Source: JBKHBQ01 sp046542305 (lineage in GTDB: Bacteria > Bacteroidota > Bacteroidia > Bacteroidales > 4484-276). From it: 23,410 nucleotides of DNA. A program made the position numbers and the translations under genes. Below the pieces are notes generated by a model. That model did not search any database. It worked only from the letters and a program-made list of their open reading frames with translations, and was not told the origin of the DNA. This document shows positions 6,412 through 13,722 of this stretch, piece by piece (within the stretch, counting starts at the first letter, position 1; each line of letters opens with the position of its first letter). The DNA is taken from contig JBKHBQ010000027.1 in the NCBI GenBank assembly GCA_046542305.1, forward strand, positions 1 to 23,410, given 5' to 3'.

Positions 6412-7392
6412 ATGAAAACCTGCTTTAAATATTTATTGGTGCTGATCCTTATTCCGCTGCAGGCGGTTGCACAATATCCGCCGGCAGCAGGGTTGGAGGG
6501 CAGTACGGCAGTAAAAAACGACAGCAGTATTATTACGGGCTGGGCCGTGGGTTGCGAAGTAATTCGCGGCTATATTGATATTTCCAACCCGGATTTGGGA
6601 ATGGTAAGCTTCGGCGATCCTGCCGATGCCACCGGTTTTGCCGAAGGAAATTCTGCAGGGGTAGTCAGCCTTGGCGACGGCGGATCGGCATTGCTGACCT
6701 TCGATATACCGGTAGCCGATGGTGATGGATGGGATTTTGCCGTTTTCGAAAACGCAATGAACGATACTTTTCTTGAGCTGGCATTTGTGGAGGTAAGTTC
6801 GGATGGGGAGATTTTTTTCGGGTTTCCGGCGATTTCACTCACGGATACCTCACAGCAGGTGCCTGCTTTCGGCGGAATCGACTGTACAAAGATCAATAAT
6901 CTGGCCGGCAAGTACCGGCAGGGCTACGGTACACCCTTCGATCTTTCCGAACTGGCAGGTACTCCCGGCCTGGATTTGCAGCGGATTACGCATATCAGGA
7001 TCACCGATGTGGTGGGGTCAATATCTGAAGAATTTGCGGGCTTCGATTCCATGGGGCGGGCGGTAAACGATCCCTGGCCGACAGCCTTCGAAACCGGCGG
7101 GTTCGACCTCGATGGCATTGCGGTGATCAATACTGCCGGTGCCGGCGTTGAAGAAATAAGGGCGGATGTTTTGATCTATCCCAATCCATGTATGGACATG
7201 CTGACCATCGCAACGGATTTCGCCGGACGGCTTTCCTGTGACCTGGTGGATCAATCCGGGAACAGAATTTATTCCGAAGCTTTTTATCATCATTTAAAAA
7301 TCAACATGGATAATCATGCTGCCGGGCTATATTGTATCATCCTGACTTCGGAGGATGCGCAGTCGGTTTTTTCAGTTATCAGTATCAGATAG
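6412..7392 (+). CDS. T9SS-sorted cell-surface protein of the cobalamin operon, function unproven
   Basis: 326 residues with a signal peptide (MKTCFKYLLVLILIPLQAVAQ) and a C-terminal type A T9SS sorting domain (IYPNPCMDMLTI, then CDLVDQSGN, AAGLYCIIL). The central region has conserved-looking blocks: GDPADATGFAEGN, VVSLGDGGSALLTFD, DFAVFENAMNDTFLELAFVE, FPAISLTDT, NLAGKYRQGYGTPFDLSEL, HIRITDVVGS and GGFDLDGIAV. I recognise this as a family annotated only as cell surface protein, often seen near cobalamin transport genes in Bacteroidetes, probably a beta-sandwich. Its place between a propeller and the TonB receptor, under a B12 riboswitch, suggests an accessory cobamide-binding protein comparable in role to the reported BtuH; homology to BtuH is not established here. 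It starts 1 bp after the previous stop. Confidence 0.8.
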   Translation: MKTCFKYLLVLILIPLQAVAQYPPAAGLEGSTAVKNDSSIITGWAVGCEVIRGYIDISNPDLGMVSFGDPADATGFAEGNSAGVVSLGDGGSALLTFDIPVADGDGWDFAVFENAMNDTFLELAFVEVSSDGEIFFGFPAISLTDTSQQVPAFGGIDCTKINNLAGKYRQGYGTPFDLSELAGTPGLDLQRITHIRITDVVGSISEEFAGFDSMGRAVNDPWPTAFETGGFDLDGIAVINTAGAGVEEIRADVLIYPNPCMDMLTIATDFAGRLSCDLVDQSGNRIYSEAFYHHLKINMDNHAAGLYCIILTSEDAQSVFSVISIR

Positions 7393-7406
7393 AAAATTAG
7401 AATTTT

Positions 7407-9332
7407 GTGGTAAAACGATCCGCGATCATATTGTTATTGATGTTCCCATTGTTCTTGATGGGGCAGATGATCTATGATACGCTCGATCTGAAAGCCGTTG
7501 AAATCCTGGGCGTAAATTTCGATAAAAGGGCAGGCTACAGGACATTAAAACTGGACTCGGTAACCCTGGAATCACATTCATCAGGAAGTCTTGCCGATTT
7601 GTTGATAGTATCAGCGCCGCTGTTCGTAAAGAGCTACGGACAGGGTTCCCTGGCCAGCAGTTCTATCCGGGGCGCTTCGGCTTCCCATACGCAGGTGATC
7701 TGGAACGGAATGAACATTAATTCGCCCATGCCCGGGCAGACAGATTTTTCCTCTATCCCTGTTTCGGTGATCGATCACGCCTCGGTGTATTTCGGCAGCG
7801 GATCGATGGCGCATAGCTCCGGCGGTCTGGGCGGGAGTGTAGATCTTTCCACCACCGCCGACTGGCAAAACCGGCTGAAGGTAAGTCTTCAACAAGAGAT
7901 CGCCGATTTCGGCACCCGGAAATTCAGGGGAATGGTGAGTTTTGGCGATGCGACTTTCCAATCATCCACCAGGATCTATCTCGGGCGTTCCGAAAATGAT
8001 TTTTCGTTTCTGAACAACGCCCTCAGCAGGAAAAACCCGCCAACGGAAAAGCGGGACAATGCCGCCTGGAACCGCCAGGGAGTTTTGCAGCAGCTATATT
8101 GGAAACCCGGCAAGCAGACCATCTTGTCTGCAAAGGTATGGATGCAAAAGCAGCACCGGGAAATTCCTTCGAATATCATGGTGCAGGTTCCCGAGGGAAA
8201 TGAAAAACTGCAGGAGGATTTTATCCGATCCCTGTTGCGGATGGAGCAGTTTGTAGCCGGAGGTAAACTGACGGCACAGAGCGGCTTTATTCACAACAAC
8301 CTGAACTATACCAACAAAATCTCGGGAACCGATTCGAAAAATATCGTGAATTCATCGCTGAATATAATCAGTTACGAGCATCAGGGCATCGAAAATCTAT
8401 TGCTCAATATCTCTGCAGGATTCGACTTTCATCAGGTACGCTCGGGTAATTATGAAACCCATAAATACCGCAGGCATGGAAACCTGTGCATTGGCGCCAG
8501 CTATCAGATTGCTTCCCGGTTTAATGTGAATGCACTGCTGAGGCAGGAGGTGGTTGACGATCATGTGGCGCCCCCTGCTCCATCCCTTGGTTTTAAGTAC
8601 CGGCTGCTTAAAGATGAAAAGCTGGATGTAAAGGGCAATATTTCACGGAATTTTCATGCGCCCTCGCTGAACGACCTTTTCTGGGTTCCGGGCGGAAATC
8701 CTCAACTGGATTATGAAACGGGTTTCTCATCAGAAGCAGGGCTGACGTATGCCAAAACAATGGGAACTATTGAGTTGAAAGCGGATGCGGGATATTTTTA
8801 TTCAGATATCGACAATTGGATCATGTGGCAGCCCGACAGTGTTTTCAGCTACTGGAGGCCCTCGAATCTTCTAAATGTGATCTCGCAGGGGATCGAAACC
8901 GGCATATCTGCAGAAGGAAATTTCGCAGGCATCACATGGAAATATTCGCTGATGTACACCGGCACTTCTGCAAAGAATCAGGCAGCCCGTGCCGAAACCG
9001 ATCAATCGGTGCAAAAGCAGTTGGTTTATGTGCCGGAGCACCTGGTAATCCAAAACCTCTATGCCGCTTTTTCTGGATTTGGTATCGGATATCACTACAA
9101 CTATACCGGCAAAAGATACACCACATCCGACAACAGCCGATACCTTCCCGGTTTTACAGTGCATGATCTCTGGCTTTCGAAAGAGCTTAACCTGGGTAAA
9201 TCGGCCATTGCCATCCGCTTTGCGGTGAACAACCTTACCGGAACAAACTACCAGGTAATAGCCTGGCAGCCCATGCCCGGCAGAAATTTTAGCCTTACAC
9301 TCAAATACATTTTTAATAAACCACAGCAATGA
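7407..9332 (+). CDS. btuB: TonB-dependent outer-membrane receptor, BtuB-like
   Basis: 641 residues, close to the size of BtuB and much shorter than SusC-type receptors. Starting at GTG 7407 it has a signal peptide (VKRSAIILLLMFPLFLMGQ), a probable TonB box near DTLDLKAVEILG, and a plug domain: ADLLIVSAPLFVKSYG, SLASSSIRGASASHTQVIWN, NGMNINSPMPGQTDFSSIPV and VYFGSGSMAHSSGGLGGSV. It then has a barrel rich in alternating aromatic strands, ending in FSLTLKYIFNK. It is predicted to import cobamides across the outer membrane with TonB/ExbBD energy. Evidence for the substrate is the upstream cobalamin riboswitch and the overlapping downstream BtuG-like gene (ATGA overlap at 9329-9332), with which BtuB forms a capture complex in Bacteroides. 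The iron-siderophore alternative is unlikely in this context. Confidence 0.88.
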   Translation: MVKRSAIILLLMFPLFLMGQMIYDTLDLKAVEILGVNFDKRAGYRTLKLDSVTLESHSSGSLADLLIVSAPLFVKSYGQGSLASSSIRGASASHTQVIWNGMNINSPMPGQTDFSSIPVSVIDHASVYFGSGSMAHSSGGLGGSVDLSTTADWQNRLKVSLQQEIADFGTRKFRGMVSFGDATFQSSTRIYLGRSENDFSFLNNALSRKNPPTEKRDNAAWNRQGVLQQLYWKPGKQTILSAKVWMQKQHREIPSNIMVQVPEGNEKLQEDFIRSLLRMEQFVAGGKLTAQSGFIHNNLNYTNKISGTDSKNIVNSSLNIISYEHQGIENLLLNISAGFDFHQVRSGNYETHKYRRHGNLCIGASYQIASRFNVNALLRQEVVDDHVAPPAPSLGFKYRLLKDEKLDVKGNISRNFHAPSLNDLFWVPGGNPQLDYETGFSSEAGLTYAKTMGTIELKADAGYFYSDIDNWIMWQPDSVFSYWRPSNLLNVISQGIETGISAEGNFAGITWKYSLMYTGTSAKNQAARAETDQSVQKQLVYVPEHLVIQNLYAAFSGFGIGYHYNYTGKRYTTSDNSRYLPGFTVHDLWLSKELNLGKSAIAIRFAVNNLTGTNYQVIAWQPMPGRNFSLTLKYIFNKPQQ

Positions 9333-10396
9333 CAGGCAGACTGATATTTTTTATGGCAGCAATAAGCATCTTACTGATTGCGTGCGAAAAGGATGATGAT
9401 TTCGGCGAAGTGAGCGGTGAGGGCACTAAGTATACCAGGGGCAACGGCGTGTTTGTGATTAACGAAGGAAATTTTGGTCATGGAAATGCATCACTTTCAT
9501 TTCTCGATCTGGACAGCCTCAAAATGGAAAACCAGATCTATTACGCCGCCACCCGGCGTCCGCTTGGAGATGTGGCATTTTCCATGCAGATTATTGGCAG
9601 TGAGGCATGGCTGGTAGTGAATAATTCGGCGCGGGTGGAAATACTGGATCTCGAAGATCTGTCGCAGGCTGGAAGTATCGGCGGATTTACCTCGCCGAGG
9701 TTCATGCTTCCCGTGAATGACCATAAAGCCTATGTGTCGGATTTATATGCCGGTCACCTCAGCATTATCGATCTGGCAAGCCGTGAGGTTTCGGGCACCA
9801 TCGAACTTGGCTGTTCTTCAGAAAACCTGATCATGGCTGCCGGAAAGGTGTTTGTTGGATTCTGGAGCAATTTTTCGTTCCCTGACAGGCAAAACAATCA
9901 AATTCTGGTAATCGATCCCGATCTGGATTTGCTGATCGATTCGCTGAAGGTGGGCAAAGAGCCCAACTCAATGGCGCTGGATAAGCACGGCCGGCTTTGG
10001 GTTTTATGCAGCGGCGGGTTTATGGGTGAGGAAGTACCTTCGCTTTGGCAAATCGATCCGCAGGTGCCGGGAGTAATCAGCAGCATGACGTTTCCTGAAA
10101 TCAACAGTTCCCCCACCAACCTCTGCATCAACGGAACGGCGGACACACTTTATTTCCTTAACCAGGGAATTTACAGAATGCCGGAAGAAGCTTCAGCACT
10201 GCCTGATCAGCCGTTGATTTCCGAAGAGGAACATTTGTTCTATGCACTGGCCGTCGATCCCGAAACTTCGGTAATCTATACCTCCGACGCCATCGATTAC
10301 CAGCAGCGCGGATTGGTATTAAGGTACAGCCCCAACGGCGCGCTCATGGATTCTTTCCAGTCAGGAATCATTCCCGGCAGGTTTGTTTTCAACTGA
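9329..10396 (+). CDS. btuG: BtuG-like surface lipoprotein, beta-propeller cobamide-binding protein
   Basis: 355 residues beginning with a lipoprotein signal (MTGRLIFFMAAISILLIACEKDDD; lipidated Cys about 19, followed by acidic residues that fit surface export of Bacteroidetes lipoproteins). The body is a YncE/DUF5074-type propeller: it opens with GNGVFVINEGNFGHGNASLS, the typical first blade of this family, and continues with blades such as KAYVSDLYAGHLSIIDLAS and NQILVIDPDLDLLIDSLKVG. BtuG proteins of gut Bacteroides bind B12 with very high affinity and cap the BtuB barrel. Here the gene overlaps the BtuB-like gene by 4 bp, which supports the same partnership. It differs from the operon's first propeller by being lipid-anchored rather than T9SS-sorted. 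Confidence 0.87.
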   Translation: MTGRLIFFMAAISILLIACEKDDDFGEVSGEGTKYTRGNGVFVINEGNFGHGNASLSFLDLDSLKMENQIYYAATRRPLGDVAFSMQIIGSEAWLVVNNSARVEILDLEDLSQAGSIGGFTSPRFMLPVNDHKAYVSDLYAGHLSIIDLASREVSGTIELGCSSENLIMAAGKVFVGFWSNFSFPDRQNNQILVIDPDLDLLIDSLKVGKEPNSMALDKHGRLWVLCSGGFMGEEVPSLWQIDPQVPGVISSMTFPEINSSPTNLCINGTADTLYFLNQGIYRMPEEASALPDQPLISEEEHLFYALAVDPETSVIYTSDAIDYQQRGLVLRYSPNGALMDSFQSGIIPGRFVFN

Positions 10397-10445
10397 TGCA
10401 CCGCATCTTTGATCCTCGCATTACACTCTGAAAAGAATTGATCGC

Positions 10446-10490
10446 CAGGTGATATTTCCTGCAAGGCATTCTGCAATTTTGTATCACCTG
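10446..10490 (+). terminator. 9-bp inverted repeat downstream of the cobalamin operon (possible terminator)
   Basis: CAGGTGATA (10446-10454) pairs exactly with TATCACCTG (10482-10490) across a 27-nt loop and is followed by TTTTC. The long loop and short T run make it a weak terminator candidate. Apart from this the 208 bp between 10396 and 10605 hold only the promoter of the next gene. Confidence 0.35.
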
Positions 10491-10572
10491 TTTTCAGATC
10501 GCCTTGCTGCTTTTAATTTCACAGAATGTTAAACTTGTTTAAATCGCATTAATCACACTATTTTTTTTTTCG

Positions 10573-10580
10573 TACTTTTG
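10573..10580 (+). promoter_or_regulatory. putative -7 promoter element for the OsmC-family gene (TACTTTTG)
   Basis: TACTTTTG matches TAnnTTTG, sits just after a run of T (10560-10570), and predicts a leader of about 18 nt before the ATG at 10605. No -33 box is evident at the usual distance. Confidence 0.6.
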
Positions 10581-10604
10581 CATCAAATCAAAAAAAATTG
10601 AAAA

Positions 10605-11021
10605 ATGAAGAAATTTACTGATGTTACACTGAAGGATGGAATGTCGTTTCAGGTGGATGTTAATGGTCATCAGTTTATGATTGATGCGAAGGAAGAGGCA
10701 GGAGGCAGGAACCGCGGGCCGCAACCCAAGCCGCTGCTGTTGAGTGCGCTTGGCGGGTGTACAGGGATGGATGTAATTTCTATTCTTCGCAAAATGCGCA
10801 TCGAACCGACGTATTTCAATATTTCGGTTTCGGCAAGCTCCACCGACGAGCATCCCAAACATTACGACAACATTCACATCACTTACGAATTCAAGGGTGA
10901 GAATCTGCCGATGGACAAACTTGAGAAGGCAGTTAACCTGTCGCAGGATAAGTATTGCGGTGTGACGCTGATGCTGGCAAAAGCTGCAAAAATCACCTAT
11001 GATATTAAGATATTAGACTAA
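10605..11021 (+). CDS. OsmC/Ohr family peroxide-stress protein
   Basis: 138 residues, typical for OsmC. The two redox Cys of the family are present: Cys52 in ALGGCTGMDV at the start of the long central helix and Cys118 in DKYCGVTLML, with the GPQPKPLLLSALG lead-in. OsmC proteins form dimers that reduce organic hydroperoxides using these two Cys; members of this YhfA-like branch are less well studied, so the substrate is uncertain. No signal peptide, so cytoplasmic. It has its own promoter and ends with a strong terminator at 11042-11076, so it is monocistronic. Confidence 0.92.
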   Translation: MKKFTDVTLKDGMSFQVDVNGHQFMIDAKEEAGGRNRGPQPKPLLLSALGGCTGMDVISILRKMRIEPTYFNISVSASSTDEHPKHYDNIHITYEFKGENLPMDKLEKAVNLSQDKYCGVTLMLAKAAKITYDIKILD

Positions 11022-11041
11022 CATGTAATCCTGAAGAGAAG

Positions 11042-11076
11042 AACGGCCATATTTCCGCAATGTGGTCGTTTTTTTT
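11042..11076 (+). terminator. rho-independent terminator after the OsmC-family gene
   Basis: AACGGCCA (11042-11049) pairs with TGGTCGTT (11063-11070; one G-T pair), extended inward by two weak pairs, and is followed by an unbroken T run to 11076. The T run overlaps the stop codon of the convergent NUDIX gene (11075-11077). On the minus strand there is no T run after the stem, so it acts in one direction only. Confidence 0.88.
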
Positions 11077-11713
11077 ATGCCATGGCTTCCCTGATCACAT
11101 CCAGCAGCTCGCTCAGGATCATCGAAGTGGCTCCCCATATTACTTTCCCCTCTACAAAATAGCAGGCAACATCAATTTTCCGTCCGGCGGTTTCGATGGT
11201 TTTGGTTTGCAGGTTTTTGGTTTTCAGCAGATCGTCGAGCGAAACTGAGAATATTTCGTTTACTTCTGCCGGATCCGGGACAAACTGCAGGGGAGCATCC
11301 AGGTAACCTACATAGGGTTCTACCATAAAGTTGCTGGGCGGAATGTAGAGGTCGGTAAGTTTTCCTATCACGTTGATCTTATCGGCCGGCACACCAATTT
11401 CCTCAAAGGTTTCACGTAGGGCTGTTTCTTTCAGGTTTTCATCTCCCGGCTCATATCTTCCGCCCGGAAAGGATATTTGTCCGCTGTGTACGCCATTGTA
11501 TTCCGTTCTTCGGATAAATACCAGCCTGATTTGATCATCACATGCATAAAAAAGCGCCATCACTCCTGAATATCGGGCTTTGTTCTGATCGGCCGTTTCC
11601 AGATATGTTTTGCGTGTAACTGGTTCGAGTTTACGCTGGGCTTCGAATCCCGGCAATGGTTGTTCCAGCCTTGCTTTCAGCGTCTCAACAAAATGCTTGT
11701 AGCTTACTTTCAT
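11075..11713 (-). CDS. NUDIX hydrolase, CoA-pyrophosphatase (NudL-like) type
   Basis: Predicted to cleave a nucleoside diphosphate linked to X; by family, coenzyme A or its derivatives into 3',5'-ADP and phosphopantetheine. The UPF0035-type lead LVFIRRTEYNGVHSGQISFP and the Nudix box GGRYEPGDENLKETALRETFEEIG (written here in part: ALRETFEEIG) fit the CoA pyrophosphatase branch. The catalytic Glu residues of REtxEE are present. From the ATG at 11713 the protein has 212 residues. An upstream in-frame ATG at 11761 would add MRNYFVFSAKCYFCRV, which does not look like this family and would lie upstream of a TATTTTTG -7 element at 11721-11728. The element is only 7 bp from the chosen ATG, so the mRNA would be nearly leaderless. 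Convergent with the OsmC gene. Confidence 0.88.
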   Translation of the reverse strand: MKVSYKHFVETLKARLEQPLPGFEAQRKLEPVTRKTYLETADQNKARYSGVMALFYACDDQIRLVFIRRTEYNGVHSGQISFPGGRYEPGDENLKETALRETFEEIGVPADKINVIGKLTDLYIPPSNFMVEPYVGYLDAPLQFVPDPAEVNEIFSVSLDDLLKTKNLQTKTIETAGRKIDVACYFVEGKVIWGATSMILSELLDVIREAMA

Positions 11714-11720
11714 CACCCGG

Positions 11721-11728
11721 CAAAAATA
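11721..11728 (-). promoter_or_regulatory. putative -7 promoter element for the NUDIX gene (TATTTTTG)
   Basis: The minus strand reads TATTTTTGCC, matching TAnnTTTG, only 7 bp before the ATG at 11713. A start site 6-7 nt downstream would place transcription almost at the start codon. Confidence 0.4.
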
Positions 11729-11813
11729 ACACTTCGCAGAAAACACAAAATAATTACGCATTGTTTTGCCGTTAGATGAAAAATATCTAATATTGTTCGG
11801 TAAAATTTAACAG

Positions 11814-12086
11814 ATGCTTAAGGAACGTACAAAATCTTTAAATCAGGTTGAGGATCAATTAACTGAACTGCGCGAGATCATTCTGTATAATGATGATCAC
11901 AACACATTCGAGTACGTAATTGAAACCCTGATCGAAGTTTGTGATCACGATCCCACCAGTGCGGAGCAATGTGCCATGGTTGCACATTTCAAAGGCAAAT
12001 GCAGCGTGAAGGCGGGTGAGCTGGAAGAGCTAAAACCCATCAGTAAAGAGCTGACCGACAGAGGGCTGACGGTCTCTATCAAATAA
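11814..12086 (+). CDS. clpS: ClpS, ATP-dependent Clp protease adaptor (N-recognin)
   Basis: 90 residues. ClpS binds the N-terminal domain of ClpA/ClpC and delivers substrates carrying N-degrons. The ligand-pocket motif is YNDDHNTFEYVI (family NDDxTPMxFV), followed by AEQCAMVAHFKGKCSVKAGE, which contains the pocket His of the V-H-x-x-G motif. The gatekeeper Met of the E. coli protein is Phe here and TPM is NTF, as is common in Bacteroidetes ClpS, so residue preference may differ. The protein lacks a long N-terminal extension. It starts a compact operon: nfeD follows after 8 bp. A TAATATTG -7-like sequence with one mismatch lies about 20 bp upstream (11791-11798). Confidence 0.9.
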   Translation: MLKERTKSLNQVEDQLTELREIILYNDDHNTFEYVIETLIEVCDHDPTSAEQCAMVAHFKGKCSVKAGELEELKPISKELTDRGLTVSIK

Positions 12087-12094
12087 TTATTATC

Positions 12095-12562
12095 ATGTCC
12101 TTGACCATTATTCTGATTCTGATTGTTGTCGGGTTATTGTTTTTAATCCTTGAAATCCTCGTGGTGCCCGGCACTACGGTGGTAGGTATAGTGGGATTTA
12201 TTCTGATGGCCATCGGAATCTGGCAAACCTACGTTGTATACGGATCACCCGTCGGGCACTATGTGCTGGCCGGATCTGTGATTCTCACGGTTATTGGCCT
12301 GGCTTTATCGCTGCGGTCGCAAACATGGAACCGGGTGATGTTGCATGAAGCCATTGCAGGAAAAACCAATGTGTATGAAGCCGACAAAGTGAAAGTCGGC
12401 GATGTGGGAAAAACCGTGTCGCGGCTGGTGCCCATGGGAAAAGCAATCATTAACGACGACTATTACGAAGTTCGTTCTTCCGGTGAATATATTAACCAGG
12501 GTACGGAAATCAGGGTTGTCAAGATCGAGCATAACAGAATTTTTGTAAAACCAAATAATTGA
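12095..12562 (+). CDS. NfeD-like membrane protein
   Basis: 155 residues. Residues 1-75 or so form three hydrophobic segments (LTIILILIVVGLLFLILEIL, then VVGIVGFILMAIGIWQ and VLAGSVILTVIGLALSL) with the glycine/proline loop VVPGTTVVG typical of NfeD. The C-terminal part (about 88-155) is the soluble OB-fold domain: KVGDVGKTVSRLVPMGKAI, YYEVRSSGEYI, GTEIRVVKIEHNRIFVKP. This short form lacks the ClpP-class serine protease domain of long NfeD. NfeD proteins are partners of flotillin/stomatin-like scaffold proteins, and here floA follows after only 4 bp, which makes the pairing firm. Confidence 0.93.
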   Translation: MSLTIILILIVVGLLFLILEILVVPGTTVVGIVGFILMAIGIWQTYVVYGSPVGHYVLAGSVILTVIGLALSLRSQTWNRVMLHEAIAGKTNVYEADKVKVGDVGKTVSRLVPMGKAIINDDYYEVRSSGEYINQGTEIRVVKIEHNRIFVKPNN

Positions 12563-12566
12563 TCGT

Positions 12567-13574
12567 ATGGAATCGAATGTACTGGTAATTATTGCGATAG
12601 GTATCGCGTCGCTTTTTGGACTGTGGGTGATTTTTTATTTCATCCCGGTAGGCCTGTGGTTCTCGGCCCTTGTATCGGGTGTCAGGATCTCACTGATCCA
12701 GCTTGTACTGATGCGCTGGCGTAAGATCCCGCCGTCCATCATTGTCAACAGCCTGATTGCGGCCACCAAAGCCGGGCTGAAACTCAACCGCAACGAGCTG
12801 GAAGCACATTTTCTGGCAGGAGGACGGTTGAAATCGGTGGTGAATGCCCTGATTTCGGCCGACAAGGCAAATATGGATCTCGACTTCAAATCGGCCACTG
12901 CCATCGACCTTGCAGGTCGCGATGTATTCGAGGCCGTGCAGATGTCGGTAAATCCGAAAGTGATCAACACCCCGCCGGTGGCTGCCGTGGCCAAGGATGG
13001 TATTCAGTTGATAGCCAAAGCCCGCGTGACGGTTCGTGCCAACATCCGCCAACTGGTGGGTGGCGCCGGCGAAGACACCGTGATAGCCAGGGTAGGCGAA
13101 GGAGTGGTTTCGGCCATTGGTTCTGCCGATTCGCACAAGCTCGTGCTCGAAAACCCTGACTCAATTTCCCGCGTAGTGCTCGAAAAAGGTCTCGACTCAG
13201 GAACTGCTTTCGAAATTCTCTCCATTGATATTGCAGATATCGACGTGGGTAAAAATATCGGTGCCGTCCTGCAGATGGATCAGGCCAATGCTGATAAAAA
13301 TATTGCCCAGGCCAAGGCCGAGGAACGCCGCGCCATGGCTGTGGCCACCGAACAGGAAAACAAGGCCAAGGCTCAGGAAGCCCGCGCCAATGTGATTCAG
13401 GCTGAGGCCGAAATTCCAAAGGCCATCGCAGAAGCATTCAGTTCGGGAAATCTCGGCATCATGGATTATTACAGGTTCGAGAATATCAAGGCCGATACCA
13501 AAATGCGCGAGTCGATTACTACACCACCGGATGCGCCTTCCAAGGGAGAAAAAGATAAGGAAGAGAAAAAATAA
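12567..13574 (+). CDS. floA: flotillin-like protein FloA
   Basis: 335 residues, the usual FloA/UPF0365 length. An N-terminal hydrophobic hairpin (about 4-40) anchors it to the inner leaflet. It is followed by conserved family blocks (RWRKIPPSIIVNSLIAATKA, LEAHFLAGGRLKSVVNALIS, INTPPVAAVAKDGIQLIAKA, SISRVVLEKGLDSGTAFEI, LSIDIADIDVGKNIGA), an Ala/Glu-rich coiled coil (about 235-285) and a charged tail. FloA oligomerises in functional membrane microdomains that organise membrane proteins and fluidity. It is the third gene of clpS-nfeD-floA, and a strong terminator follows. Confidence 0.96.
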   Translation: MESNVLVIIAIGIASLFGLWVIFYFIPVGLWFSALVSGVRISLIQLVLMRWRKIPPSIIVNSLIAATKAGLKLNRNELEAHFLAGGRLKSVVNALISADKANMDLDFKSATAIDLAGRDVFEAVQMSVNPKVINTPPVAAVAKDGIQLIAKARVTVRANIRQLVGGAGEDTVIARVGEGVVSAIGSADSHKLVLENPDSISRVVLEKGLDSGTAFEILSIDIADIDVGKNIGAVLQMDQANADKNIAQAKAEERRAMAVATEQENKAKAQEARANVIQAEAEIPKAIAEAFSSGNLGIMDYYRFENIKADTKMRESITTPPDAPSKGEKDKEEKK

Positions 13575-13597
13575 TGATTTAACATTTTTTACTGAAT

Positions 13598-13629
13598 AAA
13601 ACGCCCGGAAATCAGCCTCCGGGCGTTTT
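13598..13629 (+). terminator. rho-independent terminator after floA
   Basis: AAAACGCCCGGA (13598-13609) is exactly complementary to TCCGGGCGTTTT (13618-13629) around an 8-nt loop. The A tract and T tract at the ends allow function on either strand, though there is no minus-strand gene to serve. It closes the clpS-nfeD-floA operon. Confidence 0.93.
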
Positions 13630-13667
13630 GTTTATCAGCAGTTAGCCGGTGGCAAAAATTTCAGTTT

Positions 13668-13675
13668 TATTTTTG
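13668..13675 (+). promoter_or_regulatory. -7 promoter element of the Rel-type gene (TATTTTTG) within an inverted repeat
   Basis: TATTTTTG matches TAnnTTTG and predicts a leader of about 41 nt to the ATG at 13723. The element is part of the right arm of a 9-bp perfect inverted repeat: GGCAAAAAT (13651-13659) and ATTTTTGCC (13669-13677), separated by 9 bp. This could be an operator or mere coincidence of A/T-rich sequence. Confidence 0.5.
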
Positions 13676-13722
13676 CCGTTTGTTTATTAAATTTGAAAAA
13701 GACAGGATGTAAGACAGGAGAG

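Noticed and set aside
11060..11248. Plus-strand open frame beginning within the terminator after the OsmC gene
   Set aside because: It lies antisense to the well-supported NUDIX gene and resembles no family.
13693..13722. TTG start of the Rel-type gene
   Set aside because: The ATG at 13723 has AGGAG at good spacing and needs no rare start codon.
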